NCBI RefSeq assembly: GCF_000264995.1
Contig: NW_006767433.1
Coordinates: 4,016,299-4,080,298, forward strand
Source of the DNA: Punctularia strigosozonata HHB-11173 SS5
Lineage: Eukaryota; Basidiomycota; Agaricomycetes; Corticiales; Punctulariaceae
Length of the DNA: 64,000 nucleotides
Direction: 5' to 3'
Each line of letters begins with the position of its first letter. Position 1 is the first letter of the stretch. Of the stretch, positions 11,169-23,810 are shown piece after piece. Position numbers and translations under genes: made by a program. Below the pieces are notes generated by a model that made no database searches, was not told the origin of the DNA, and worked only from the letters and a program-made list of their open reading frames with translations.

Positions 11169-11269
11169 CGTCTTCGGCAGAAAAGTGTTCACAGCCACTA
11201 GCCGGGGAAGCACGATGACTTGGCACAGCCATCGCGTTCGCCCTTGCTGTCCTCTCCAACCTTGCTGCC
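11169..11269. promoter_or_regulatory. bidirectional promoter between SOF1 and RTF1
   Basis: Only about 100 bases separate the two start codons, which face away from each other, so both genes must share promoter sequence here or overlap in their 5' leaders. No TATA box is seen. The spacing fits co-regulation of a ribosome-biogenesis gene with a transcription-elongation gene, but that is inference from position alone. Confidence 0.6.
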
Positions 11270-13446
11270 ATGTCCGACTCTGAGGGCGATTTCTCCGATG
11301 AGCTACTGGAACTTGCAGGCGCCACAGAGAAGAAGCGTAAACGCCGTCAGAACGCGGGGCTGAAAGTGGGCAAACGGCGCAAGGCAGAGTGAGGGCTGCG
11401 TTCAGTAGCACCTGGACTTGCAGTTGGCGAACTGACCGCTACAAGTGTCTCTGATGACTCGGAAGACGCGCCGGAGAGTGAGGAGGACGACATCAAATTG
11501 AACCCATATCCGCTCGAGGGAAAATATAAGGATGAGGCGGATCGGGACCAGTATGTACATCCCAGCAGCTCATAGCCTCACGCTGAATGCATTGGCAAAG
11601 CTTGCTTGAATTGACTGAAATGGAGCGCGAGGAGATTCTTGCGTCGCGCCTCGAAGAACTGCAGCGCATACAGGACAAGAGGAGCCTTGAGGCGCTCGTG
11701 AAGGCGCAGAAGAGTGGTGCCGCAGAAGATGCCGTTTCAAAAGCTGCTAAACGCATGTTTACGTCCATTGCTCAGAATAATGAAAAACTAAGAAATCATC
11801 TGGTACAGGGCAACATGCTGTACGCGGCGCCACGAAAGAAAAATCACGGAAACTGGACGAGCTCAAGGCGAAACGGAGAGCCAAGGACGACAAAAAACGC
11901 GTCAGTTGGTTCCAGCTCCGCGCTGTCTTCCGTTTCCTGACAACCGTAACGCAGACCAAACCTGGTTCCCCTAAGCGAGACCGTTCCGCCTCTCCTACTG
12001 ACATGGAAATGTCCTCGTCCGATGACGAAGACGGCCAAATTACCAAGCTTGATGAGGCAGAAGAACGACGTCGCCGGTTTTACCGGGATTATGGTCCCAG
12101 CAAGAAGAAGAAGGAAGATGACGACGACGACGAGCTTACCCGGCTGGACTTGGCGATATGTAGAGTTACGCGGGATATGATCGCGAAGCATTGCATGGCG
12201 CCGTGGTTCGAAGATTGGATCACAGGTGAGTGCAGGCATCGCATGATACTGTAGGTCGACGGCTAACCCACGTCTTTGTAAGGCAGCTGGGTTCGATATC
12301 TCATTGGCCAAGAAAACGGCCTCCCAATATATCGTATATGTGAAGTGCAGAGTGTGTACCGCATTCTCTTGCATTGCCGGATTCTACTAACGTCAGACAG
12401 ATCTTGGGGCTGACCTGGTGAAACCTTACAGAGTGAACGATGTCCCGGTCAATCAGTCCATTGAGCTGAAACACGGCAAATCAACGAAGACGTGGACGAT
12501 GGACAAAGTATCAAATGCTGATTGGAATGATGTGCGTGCTCAACTAATGGCTGCTATCGTTGCTTCAGACGCCAGCTGATGCTTCAAACAGCGAGAATTT
12601 GATCGCCTTGTCGCAGTTTGTAAAGCCGAGGGAGTAAAGCTGCCCCGGAAGCGGGATCTGGAGAAGAAACATGCTCAGATGAAGAAGCTCGTCGAGCAAC
12701 CTGTCACGGAGGCTCGTTCTGCCGCATCAGCCTTCAAGTCGTATGCTGACTTGCACTCACAGCTTGACCTGGCGAAAGAACTGGCTAAGCGGCGCGCCCT
12801 TCAAGCGCTCATCGGTGGGGGTGCACCTACCTCAGGCACTTCGCTCGCTCTGGAGAAATCTCGCCTAAACGCTGCGCGCACGGTAGCGTATAATCGCCAA
12901 GACTGGGATGAGTGCGCCAGCATAGAAGCCGAGTTGAGCGCCCTCAACGCTCAATCCAACCCTTCACCGACCAAGGCCAAATCGGGGGATCCGGCCGTTG
13001 ATGGCGGTGCGAATGGTAATCCGGAAGCGGCGAAAGAGAGCGAGAGGGATAAGCTCGCGAGGGTCAACGAGAGGAACCGTAGGGCGAATATGGAAGCGGT
13101 GAGGAAGGCAGAGATCGCAGAAGCGGAGAAGAAGCGACTGAAGAGGAAGCTGGGACTTGGGACGCCTGGGGCCGGAACGCCTGGGGCTGGAACCCCCGGG
13201 ACAATGTCGCCTTCCAGGTCAGCGCACCGGACTCCAGTTTGCAGTGGACGGGCAGCGCTGACAGCTTCTCCTAGACCTGGAACGCCTGCCCAATTGCACT
13301 CTCGGAGCAACGGCACTTCGACGCCAAAGCTTGAGCCGATTCCGCCATCCGTACTCACCGGTGCTTTGAGTCAAGCTTCCGACGGCACCAATGATCTTGA
13401 GAAGAGCGTGGTGGAGAGTTTAGATGTTGATCTGGGCGATTTCTAA
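11270..13446 (+). CDS. RTF1: RTF1-like Paf1-complex subunit with Plus3 domain
   Basis: Rtf1 belongs to, or works with, the Paf1 complex and links RNA polymerase II elongation to histone H2B ubiquitination in the nucleus. The start MSDSEGDFSDELLELAG has good context (gccATGt). Recognisable parts are NPYPLEGKYKDEADR, LLELTEMEREEILASRLEEL, the basic RGATKEKSRKLDELKAKR block, an acidic SSSDDEDGQITK stretch, and the Plus3 domain from LTRLDLAICRVTRDMIAKH through WVRYLIGQENGLPIYRICEV to KHGKSTKTWTMDKVSN. A helical C-terminal part contains AYNRQDWDECASIEAEL, followed by a Pro/Gly/Ser-rich tail. About eight exons. All introns are GT-AG except 11753-11808, which must be GC-AG to keep the conserved frame across KAAKR and QHAVRGATK. 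Confidence 0.93.
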
Positions 13447-14176
13447 GTCGCTTGCTCAATCTCTTGTGGAGGCTGAGCCGGTATAAAGGGACAGTATTGC
13501 AACGTGTGCATTGACGACATTCTCGTTGATTCTCATGTATACCTGGGACATCCTTGCTGTGTTCGGACTTGGATTTGTACGATTGGCCATAGTGAAGAAC
13601 AACCATATCGTCCTGTACAACTCCGCTATGCGAGATATCAGTGCGCGGCTGAAAAAAACTACCTATCATTGGCCTAGCCATCGTTCGAGATAGGAGTGGT
13701 ACTTGCGGAACGCATGAGCTGCCTTGTTGTAATTGCGCGGCCAGGAGCCTCTTGGTATCACCTTTCGGGATTGGCATCTTCATAAGATCGGCCTGTAAGT
13801 CCGACTGTTCCTGTTAGGACCCGCGCTTTGCCCGCGTTCGTATATCTACCACCACCTGGCTTCAAATTTGTGCCACACCAGCCGTAGACTTGTTAGCCCA
13901 GCAAGTACCAGCACACCTCTGGCGCATACCTTCTTGGACTTCACACGTCTCATCCCGCCACTCTCAGAAAACTGGAGATGTAATGCCGCAGTCTAGCCTG
14001 CAGACTTCGTCATGCGAAGCGTTATCGAAGGGCTTACATGTGGCAAAGCTCCCTATCGCTGCTGCGGTGTGACTCTGCCGCAGGCACCACCTTAGATTAG
14101 CTTATCTACAGCAGTCAGCACCGTCAAATATCTGAGTGCTTCTGCGTCCGTCTTGTTTAGACCGGCAACACTCGCC
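13447..14176. other. intergenic, no gene seen
   Basis: This stretch holds the RTF1 3' flank and the amine oxidase promoter. Only short frames without recognisable content occur. I see no repeat and no clear TATA box. Confidence 0.6.
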
Positions 14177-17100
14177 ATGGACTCTGGGTGGAAGTACGAG
14201 CCGCTGGGTCAGAGCGAGCCGGACGTTGTTCGGACGCGCAAGCCGCAACGGTCCTTCCAGCGACACCTGGGGCTCGCAGTGCTCGGGCTTGGCGCGCTTT
14301 GCTTCGGTGGTTTCTACGTTCACCACAGTAGTAAAGTAGAGCTCCCCGATGCTTCCTCGCACAACGGAGTCCAGGACCAGCCTCTGCGTCAATGCCCCTC
14401 GAATTTGCCCCCACCGGCGCAACCGCCGGCACCCACCAATCCGTGGTCTTCCTTGACCGTAGACGATACGACCGAGATCGCGCGATGGCTCGAGTCTGAC
14501 TCCCTCGGACTCAACCTCACTCTGAGCCACAACGCTCAGCTTTCAGACAACTATATCTTTCATATCGACGCCTTGCGCCCTGCCAAAGCCGACGCGTTAG
14601 CGTACCTCAACGCCCCAAGCGAGAAGACGGCCCCCGCTCGCTATGCTCGCGTCACTATTCACCATGGTTCCGCTGCGGAGCCGTACATTCAGGATTACAG
14701 GGTTGGGCCGCTGCCGTGCACGGGCGAAACCAAGATCGAACCGTTGACAGAGATTTACCATCGCAACCCCATTCCGTACCACGCGAGGGGCTTCTTGGAC
14801 CCTCGTGAACTTGCGCCGTTGGCACGCAAGATCATCGCTCCTTTGGCGGAGGTAACTCAGGTTGGTTTTTGAAGTATTTTTGCATATTACGAAGGCTTAG
14901 CATCGTTTAGGATCTCTTTGGCGGAGTCGCACTTGGCTTTGAGAATGACACTCTTGTAACTGGTGCCAGTGGGCCATGGTCATTCGATGGATCGTTCCGC
15001 CGGTTCTGGATATCATGGAGGTGAACTACTCAGTCTAATGCTACTATGTTTTCTTATCGCGGACTTTTTTCAGGCGTAACGTACCCGGGCCTTGGCTTCA
15101 CCCCGTGAACTTCTTCCAATACGTCGATGTGTCTGGTACGTTCAGACTTTCTAAGTTTTGACGTTCGCATATCGACCTTCCTTCTAGGCACGGATGCGGA
15201 GCAGTGGAAGTTGCTGAAGGTATGCTGCTGTGCGATGTCTCCTATCGTACATCTCCCACGATTTCTGTAGATCGTGTACAACCATCAAATCTTTGGGTCT
15301 GTCGAGGACTTCCTGGCTGCCTACCACAACGGCACGCTGAAAAAGCTCCCTGAACGACCAGACCAGCACGAAGATATCGATTGGTCAACCCGTAAGCGTC
15401 TCGGTGCTCAAAGAGACCTCGACCACCTTCCTGGTCCGAGACAGATTTCCTTCGGCGGACTGAGGTTCAGGATTGACCGTAAGAATCACTACGTAAGCTG
15501 GTTGGGTTGGGGAATGTATCTGGGTTTCGACCGGGATATGGGAATGAGTCTCTGGGATCTGAGGTTTAGAGGCGAGAGGATTATCTACGAGGTGAGATTT
15601 CTGACGGACCATCAGCACAGGCGAGCAGCTTACGAAGTTCCATCATGTCAGCTCTCGCCGCAGGAAGCTATTGCGCAGTATGGTAAGGGCTTTCGCTCAC
15701 AGGTTTCACATGCGGATCATGGATCAACGATAACATTTAGCGGGTAACGATCCTATGCAAGCTACCACGGCATGGCTTGACCGCTTCTTTGGTACGTGGT
15801 TTTGCACCCCTCTCTGTATCGCGCCTTACATTTCGCTATTTAGGCATGGGGTCCTCCGTCCGTGACATGATCCCCGGATACGATTGCCCGTACGAGGCAG
15901 TATACCTTTCCGCAACTACGCACTCCGCTCGCGGCTCGATGGTCCGCGAACGTGCCATCTGCATCTTCGAGCACGACACCGGCCGCCCAATTACGCGTCA
16001 TACCGGGTACTCCGAGGGCGAGTTCGGCGCTGCTAGGGGCTACGTGCTCGTACTGCGGAGCATCAGTACGGTCGGAAAGTCAGTATCATTCTCTGTACTT
16101 TCCGACAACCAACTGACTGTGAGGCATGATGATGTATAGCTATGACTATCTGGTCAGTACCATGTTTACTGATATAATGTCGGAGTATTCACGATCGCTG
16201 TTCAGTTTGATTACATGTTCCACATCGACGGTACCATTGAAGTCCGGCTATCCGCGTCTGGCTATCTCCAAGGCGGCTTCTGGGAAAGCAAGCAGGAAGG
16301 CTACGGCACCGCGATACGCGACACGACTATGGGCTCCTTGCACGATCACGTCATCAACTTCAAGGTCGATCTCGACGTTGCTGGCGAGAAAAACTCGCTC
16401 TTGAAAACGACGACGAACCGGGAGGAAATCACACAGCCCTGGTTCGACGATGATTGGGGCCAGACTGTCATCCAACAGAGGATATCCCGAGAGTATATCC
16501 AGGATGAGAACGACGCGCTCCTCAAGTACCCTCTCAACTTCCAAGGGAACTACGCGCTCGTCAACAAGGAGGAACTCAACCAGTGGGGAACCCCCAGGGG
16601 TTATGCCATTCATCCCGGATACTCCCCTGTGCATAACGTAAGCCACCTTCTTCGCTGCCTGTTTCTCCCTATCATTACTGACCACTCACCCCTCAGACGA
16701 TTGTGGGGTCCAAGCGTCTGCTAGAGAACGCCAACTGGGCGCGGTACAATCTCGCCGTATCGAAACGCAAGGAAACGGAACCGATGAGCAGTTCGATGTG
16801 GAACCTACATCTCCCAGGAAATCCGATGGTCAATTTCCACAATTTCTTCGACGGAGATAACATCACTCAGGAGGACCTGGTCGCGTGGGTGAATGTCGGC
16901 ATGCACCATTTACCCCAAGCGGAGGACTCACCGAACACTCGGACGAACACTGCTACATCCAGGTAAGAGTGACTTCGTTGGTTAATATTACGGGAAGATT
17001 GATTTTGAACCATTCCCTTTAGCTTCTTCCTGACACCCCTCAATTACTTCGATTGGGACGTGTCCGTCGAATCGTCGAACGCCATCCTTCTCAGCGCCCC

Positions 17101-17296
17101 TGACGTGCCCGGCGGCAGCTATAAATATGATGATTACGGCGTCTCGCCTGTGGAATGTGTTCCACCTCCCCTCGCGCCTTTCGAGTACAAGGGTTTGAAG
17201 GCCTTCGGTAGCGATGGCAGGCCAGCCCCGCTGAAGGACACGGAGGAATTGAGGAAGGAGGCAGAGCTGTTCCACCGCATCAAAGTCGAACTTTGA
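14177..17296 (+). CDS. copper amine oxidase (primary-amine oxidase) with N-terminal membrane anchor
   Basis: Copper amine oxidases convert primary amines to aldehydes, releasing ammonia and hydrogen peroxide, using copper and a topaquinone made from a tyrosine of the protein. The topaquinone motif N-Y-D-Y appears when an intron ending at 16139 is removed (VGNYDYL). Copper ligands fit HDHVINFKVDLDV (H-x-H, near 16343) and MHHLPQAEDSPNT (near 16904). PGYDCPYEAVYL near 15875 fits the conserved part of the active site. The N-terminal half has NYIFHIDALRPAKADALAYL and ARYARVTIHHGS. The ATG at 14177 has context gccATGg; residues about 34-53 (HLGLAVLGLGALCFGGFYV) form one membrane segment after a charged head, predicting a type II anchor with the enzyme in the lumen or outside. 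About ten exons, no break seen. Confidence 0.93.
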
Positions 17297-17636
17297 GCCC
17301 TTTAGACGAAGACCGTATTTGTACCGTATCTTGTCAATCGATTTTCTGGATGGAATTGCGAGCAACAAGGTTTTCCTGTAAGCGCAAGCGCTTTATGTAG
17401 CGCCTTCGTCGTTGTATAGCCACTCGAGGGCTACGCTGATATGCGTGCGCGGTCAACCGGTCACTACGCACGCGCCCCGCAGGCTTACAGTCTCATTACT
17501 GGACGACCAAAGAAAGGCTCCCACATAACCACAGTCATCTGGGTCTAACCGCCTCTAGTCCTCGACGAGTATCTTGGCCCTGTGTTCTGGCTCTACTGGT
17601 GTTCGGCGTTAGCTGGTCGAACAGTCCGTCTGCAAC

Positions 17637-18914
17637 ATGGCCGCTTACTTCTTCGGAACGCCTATCGACGTCGAAGTCAAGCTGGATGGAGAAGAGTTAC
17701 GGAAACAGGTCGAGGTCAAGCTGGAGAAGGAACGCACGATTCAGTGCCCAGTTTACTATGACGGAGACTCTATCAGTGGTCAGGTCAGTGTTAGGTTACA
17801 CGGATTGGACGCACTAGCGGAACTTCATGGTATGGGGATTATCAGGTCGTAGTGCGACTACGAGATGGCAAGAAATTGGCCCACGACGGCATCAAGGTTG
17901 AATTCGTGGGCAGCATAGGTCAATCTGGCGTTCAAGGGTCCGGTGTTGTTGTTCATCTATATTTCAGAGCTATTCTATGACCGGGGTCATCATCACGAGT
18001 TCCTGTCTTTGTCTCAAGAACTAGCGGCACCTGGAGAGATGCGACAAGCCCAGACCTTCGACTTCATGTTCAAGAATGTCGAGAAGCAGCACGAGAGTTA
18101 TCAAGGTATTAACGTCAAGCTACGGTCAGCTCATCTCCACAGATTCCACTCACAGTACGCGTCGTTGAAACTCTGAATGGCACTTTCAGATATTTTGTAC
18201 GAGCTACGATCGCCCGAAGAATGGCGGACGTGACGAAGGAAAAGGATATTTGGGTGCACTCTTTCCGCATGCCTCCGGATAGTAACAACTCGATCAAGAT
18301 GGAGGTTGGCATCGAAGACTGCCTGCATATCGAGTTCGAATACAACAAGTCAAAGTGTGTACTTCTTGTGACTATAATGTCGTCACTTATGTCTAGTATG
18401 AAGGTACCACCTCAAAGACGTTATCGTCGGGAAGATATACTTCCTACTGGTGCGAATAAAAATCAAGCACATGGAGCTGTCGATTATCCGTCGAGAAACG
18501 ACCGGCGCGCCGCCTAATCAATACAATGAAAGCGAGACTATTACAAAGTTCGAGATCATGGATGGCGCTCCTGTCCGTGGTATGTCGTATACTCTAGCCT
18601 ACGGTACTTACCTTGCTAATGCGGTCCATGAAGGGGAAACGATACCCATCCGACTGTTCTTGGGAGGTTTTGACTTGACGCCGACGTTCCGAGATGTCAA
18701 CAAGCGCTTCAGCGTGAGGTATTATCTGAATCTGGTTCTAATCGACGAGGAGAACCGGCGGTACTTCAAACAGCAGGTGAGTGAAATCACCGGCCCCTGA
18801 ACTCGAGTTTAATGCGAATGCACCTGAAGGAAATCACCGTATTCAGGATACCAGAGGTATGTAGCTGCATAGTGCTGCAAATTTTGGGATTAAAATAACC
18901 TTTCGCAGAATTGA
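17637..18914 (+). CDS. VPS26: VPS26 retromer subunit
   Basis: Vps26 is the arrestin-like subunit of the retromer, which retrieves cargo receptors from endosomes to the Golgi. The protein starts MAAYFFGTPIDVEVKLDGEE. It continues with VYYDGDSISG, RDGKKLAHDGIKVEFVG, ELFYDRGHHHEFLSLSQELA and MADVTKEKDIWVHSFRMPP, then [56 protein letters not shown] and RYYLNLVLIDEENRRYFKQQ. It ends EITVFRIPEN after a final short exon with the stop at 18912. Each conserved Vps26 block is present in order with about ten introns between them. Length is near 300 residues, so it lacks the longer C-terminal tail of animal Vps26. It lies tail to tail with the membrane-protein gene at 19176. Confidence 0.94.
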
Positions 18915-19175
18915 TTGGCTTCTGCTCGGCTACACGTTGTACGACCTCATACTATTCGTATTTATCCCCACATTTTCTCCGTGCTCTCTGCCGGGCGCTG
19001 CGTCCAAAACTTTCCAGAGATCTTGGGAATTGGGCAGTGTCCGTGCACGCATTGTTCATGACCATCGTATGGCTAAACTACGGGCAAAGTCGAAAAACAG
19101 GGAAAAGGCGGATTTAAGGTACGTATACTAAGAGCAGGAACCCGAAACCCCTCATAGTTCAATGCAATATTGCAC

Positions 19176-22075
19176 TCATCGTGGTGTCAACGTCGATCCT
19201 CCCTGAAGACTGGATCCAACTGAACGCGGAAGTCCTTCTCCGTATGAATTGCTGGTCCCCACCAGGGACCCGTGCGGTGCCGGCACCTCGAATTCGATGT
19301 GCTCAATCGGTATACTGTCTCGCGAAAACGACGTGCTTGTGGGCGTTGGGGTGTTCCTAAGAGGCGCATTTCCATAGCTCTTCACCCTGTCCACTTGCGC
19401 AGGCGATCGAACGCTACCGCGAGGACTGCTCGCCAATCGGGGCCGAACTCGGACGTCCAGCACACCATATTCGGCCGAACTTGTCGAGTCTTGACTGCCA
19501 TTCCGTGTTCGCGGTCCCGACGGTCGTTGCCTACCTACTGGAGCTGGTCGCTGAGGCATATCGAAACGAGGCAGGTTGATGTTGTTGGATGCCGGAGGAG
19601 TTGCTGGCGGTGTGACCATGGCCTGCGCTGGCGGGGCGATGTCAAACTCGGTCTGTACCATGCCTGAAGATGGTATGGCACCGGACTTCGGGTTAATGAC
19701 GATTTCCTGCTCCCCGAACGTCGTCCTGTTCGCAGTCTTGACCGGCGCGGGATTTGTGAAAGGGGACTTTGACCTTATACTTCTACCGGACGCTATCGTT
19801 CTCCTGCTCTTACCGCTCCAGCTGGACTGTCGAGAGACAGAGACGTCTGCTAGTCCCATTTCGGGATCGAGCATGCGCGTTTCGTGCTGGGCGACTGGAA
19901 GAGGTAAAGTGGGGAAGTGCTTGGTGAGATCTTCGAGGTCCGCGGAGGTATTGGAACCGAAGCTCTGACCCGAACCGAAAGCCCTGCGTCGGCGTTCGAC
20001 GAGCAGGTCGGTTACCTTCTCTCCCGCGTATGTGTTGGTCCGGAACAAAGCAGGCGGCTGGGATACGGGCAACGGCACGAGGTTGGAGAAAGGGGCTGCG
20101 GAGACTGGCGAGCCCTCCTTGAGTCCCGATCCAAACCAAAGTTCCGGGTTCGCATATGGGTGGCCGATGTGCGGTACGACTGGACGTTGCACGCGAGAAT
20201 GGCTGACGATCCATTCGGACTGAGGGCGAGACTTGAGGCTCGATTCGGCTTTCGATGTGAACTCCGATGGGCTGGGGAGGTCCAAAGCAGAGAAGCGGAC
20301 GTCAAGAGTAGGTGCTTTACCCATCTCAAAATGAACTGTGACGCGGCTGGCAACAGAGTAGGTGGAAAGATTCGTCTTGGCCGTGGACGTCGCAGATGGT
20401 TTCCGCGAGACAGGTGCCATGGTCAGATAACCGGGCCCGAGATTCTTGAGGAGCTGGTGCTCATCTGACATGTCATCTCCTGTCTGGAGAGAATGCGGCA
20501 TGCTCGTGCGTGCTGTACGAACGGTGGAAGCATGGCTGAGAGGATTATACACAGATTCCCGCATGCGCCGCTGTATGTCCATGACCATCGAAACATGTTT
20601 CTCGTTCTCAATCTCCTCCATCTTCGGCTCCGCTCCAATATGCTGGAACGTGCGGGGGTCAGGCAGGCCAATGCGACCTTTGAGATCAGAGCGAATCTGG
20701 GCGTCCAGAATTTGAAAGTTTTCCCGAACGTCAAGTCTAGGGTAGAGTCAGCAACAACGATAACTAGCACAGGATTCACGGACCCTTTGACGACTCCTAT
20801 GATTAAGCACGCCCGGCCCAACAGACGGACGATACGTCGGATGATGGCCTCGCTAAATCCGGCCTGAGCAAAACCTATGACAGTTTCGATCGCGCCTAAT
20901 TTGATACCGAGGGCGATCCAACCTATGCCACGGAACAGTATGCTTTCATCATCACTCTCACCGCGGGTCTCGATCCGCCTTTGAGATATAAATGCCTTCA
21001 TCAGGCGGAAGAACGCGAGCATAAAACAGATAGCTTGATATGCGGTAATGAGGGCGAGCGAGAGGCTACTGAAGAACGCCCATTCAGTGTTTGCAGCCTG
21101 GTTCTTGAATCCTACCACCACTGTCGCAGGGGCGTCAGGAGAGGGTATTGAGCCTATGGAACCTGTGTCAGCCATCATACGACGGGACTGTTCACGGGTT
21201 CTTACGGTATGAAATGCCGATGAATGAACTGATTTCGTTGAGAAATATCACGGTCGGTATGAATACGAGAAGTAAGTATCTCGCAATGCGTTGGAATCGC
21301 TTCGGGATATCAGGGATGACATCGGAGGAGAGGAAGGTGAAGAGGAAGGCGATATAGAGGAGTAGGGGTATGCCCGATGTTGCACCTGCAACAAATCAGC
21401 AGCCGTCTACGCTGCAAATTAATGTGCTCACCGACGACAATGTCAAAGGCCTTGAATCGGGTGGCCGAGTTGGTAATCGGTGATAAAAAGTGCGAAATGA
21501 AGTCAAGTCCCGCGACTAAGAAGTAAAGCACGCCCTCCGCGGCGAGCAACAAATGCTTCCATCCTTTGCCCCACTTGATAACGACAAGCAGGATGGCGAA
21601 GATAGTGCCAAGACCGGGTGGAATGAGGATGATTGCCGCTTCAAGTCTGGTAAGACCAACGCATCGCAGGATAGGAGCAGAAGAGACACAGATTGTCCCC
21701 ATCGAACGTCTGGTCTTTGTACGTATTCAATGGCGAGAGATGCAGTGCATCATCCAGGTCAAAGGCCGGCTGGAGAGAACCTGTTAGGAGATACGCGCGC
21801 GAGACCTGCCAGAGATCCTGCAGAGGTACGAAAGGAATGGAAAGCAGACTGGCTGCAAGAGGACCGTCGACACCAGCGAAAGAAACGAAATAGAGGAGAA
21901 AGTCGAAAGCGAAGCCCGCCTTTCTAAGTCCGTCGATGCATCCCCTCAGTCTCACAGGATGGTCGCGACGCGACCTGATCGGTTTACAACCCCCGGCGGA
22001 TGCACCTCCTACTGGCACAGCCTCCTACATCGAGCAGGGCAATCGTATATACATTCCGACTGCAATGCTCAGCAT
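19176..22075 (-). CDS. multi-pass membrane protein with long disordered C-terminus, unknown function
   Basis: Not recognised as a named family. Spliced frames give about seven hydrophobic segments: LSIAVGMYIRL, FAFDFLLYFVSFAGV, EAAIILIPPGLGTIFAILLV, LLLAAEGVLYFLVAGLDFI, a further pair near 21350-21240, FFSSLSLALITAYQAICFML and GRACLIIGVVKG. A cytosol-like tail of about 480 residues follows (20621-19176), starting with a charged MEEIENEKHVSMVMDIQRRM and then Ser/Pro/Arg-rich sequence. Junctions such as PLNT|LEAAII (intron of about 70 nt) and SYR|SIGSIPS are clean GT-AG. The 5' end is the weakest part: an ATG at 22073-22075 spliced to GCIDGLRKAGF is plausible, but an upstream exon is possible. 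The layout suggests a 7-TM receptor or scaffold-like protein, which is inference. Confidence 0.7.
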
Positions 22076-22615
22076 CGCAGAGACGAGACCGCTTCTGAGT
22101 ATATTGAGAAGGCTGGGGTCAACAAGAGCTGGTCAAGGTCAGAGCTCTGGACGGATAGCAACGAAAAGTCCTCATCAGGACTCCATTAGGACTCCGCTCT
22201 GGCTGACCAGATCAATCGTTAGTCAGTACGCGTAGAGAGCCCGAGCGCACTCGCGTTGGTTGTGGGTCAATACCGATACTGGACCTCGCCCACTCATCAA
22301 CCGTGCGATGCACATTATATCGTGATAGATCGCGATGCAGTACAACCCATGACACCTTTGATGTCGTCGCTTGCGCAGGGTCCGTTCCAGCTGTCATACC
22401 GTCACCACAAACACCAAACGCCCACATCACAGGTGCGCAACCATGGTCATAACAGGAAGAAAGCGCTAGGATCACAAACTGTAATGTCAGTCTACTCCAC
22501 AGCCTACACACAGTCAAACAAACCACGGCGTCGGGACGCGGCATCTGGCATCTAGCACCTCACACCACCTCTCAAATGCTACATCTTGCAGTTTCTTCTG
22601 ATTTGCAGTAAGTGT
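22076..22615. other. intergenic, no gene seen
   Basis: This is sequence between the upstream end of the membrane-protein gene and the 3' end of the Ccc1-type gene, both on the minus strand. Frames are short and unlike any family. Part may be 5' leader or a first exon of the membrane protein. Confidence 0.5.
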
Positions 22616-23810
22616 TCATCCCTCGAGCGCCGCGACGATGCCATATGCCGCACCGGCCGCGACACCACCGACGAGCAACGTGCTGATGGCACCCCAAACG
22701 TAATCCTTCGCACTGCTCGCTGCACCACTCACGCGAGACTTGACAGCGCCAAAAACGAGGAGGACAATGCCTGTGAATAGGATCAGTAAACAAACCAACG
22801 CAGGTAGAGGAAACAACGGAAGCCTAACGTACCAGTAAGGATGGAGGAGTAAAGCAGGGCTATATGTGCGCGACTGACAAAGAAATAGGGGACAAGAGGA
22901 ATGAAGCCACCAACGAGATAGCCCATCCCGATTGTGAAGGCGGATGTGTACATCCGGCGATTCGTCACTTCCTCTGTTGAGCTGTTGATTCAACAACTGA
23001 CGCTCTGATTGACTGCTACACGTACCCAGTCCCTCCCCGAACTTCAGCAAGAAGGCCGATAAGCCGACATCTTTACTCCATCTCAGGCCGGTCTCCTCGT
23101 CGCTGGAGCCCGTTGAGCTCCCCTCTCCAGTCCTCGATTCCATTTCTACCCTACGCAAGCACTCGGCCACTTGTCTGCTGAGCATTTCATCCACACCCAC
23201 GGGCCCGAGCACAGCATGCACCTCCCGCTCCATCTCGCCCGCGCAGCTCCGAACGACGCGCGCTGCAGTATGTCTGTGTAGGTAGCGGTAGTGGTCGCGT
23301 TCGGCCTGGGATGCGAGGAAGCCGCCAATGCCCATAGAGATGGCCCCGGCGATGAGTTCTGCCACGCCGCCTAGGACGACGACCTTGGACGAGCCAAGGG
23401 AGGACAGGCCGGCAGTGAGCGCGAATGGTACTGTGAGTCCCTAAGGATGGCTCGTTAGCCGAGGAAATCGGTGGTAGCACGAAGTCATACATCCGATAGC
23501 CCAATGACGCTGAACGCGCGAACGTCTGTAAGCGCGATGGCATGAAAGGAAAAGGTAACACGAGCACGCACGCATCACGCACAACATCCGGATCTACTAG
23601 TTGCCTCTCGTCATCATCTTTGAGCTCCTTACAGCATACGCCGCCTCTATCGTCGCGGTGTCTGGCACACTTCGCTTGAAGCGGCGCAGCCTCCGTGGTG
23701 GGGTTGTCCTCCAATGACCAGACAGGCGGCTTGCTACTGCCTAGAGACGTATCCTTGGTGTGTTTGGGAAGTGGTACAGCTGGTGCGCCGTCGTTTCCTG
23801 ATGATTCCAT
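22616..23810 (-). CDS. CCC1: Ccc1/VIT1-family vacuolar iron/manganese transporter
   Basis: Ccc1/VIT1 proteins move Fe(II) and Mn(II) into the vacuole and guard against metal toxicity. The start MESSGNDG leads a hydrophilic N-terminus. TM1 with the family's motif VIGLSDGLTVPFALTAGLSS appears after splicing near 23500. Next are SKVVVLGGVAELIAGAISM and GIGGFLASQAERDHY, an acidic cytosolic loop with EREVHAVLGPVGVDEMLSRQ (the metal-binding region in VIT1 structures), TSAFTIGMGYLVGGFIPLVP, a TM with YSSILTGIVLLVFGAV, and a last TM with LLVGGVAAGAAYGIVAALEG at the C-terminus. About five exons; the first junction fits DVVH|VRAFSV with a donor GTGATG. It seems intact. A transposon-like inverted-repeat element begins about 160 bases upstream of its ATG and may lie in its promoter. 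Confidence 0.92.

Noticed and set aside
14153-14176. Upstream in-frame start for the amine oxidase
   Set aside because: The codon is TTG, not ATG; the ATG at 14177 has a good context and is the first in frame.
21455-21485. tRNA D-arm-like GGCCGAGTTGGTAATCGG
   Set aside because: It lies inside a coding exon of the membrane-protein gene and no acceptor stem, anticodon arm or T-arm can be folded around it.
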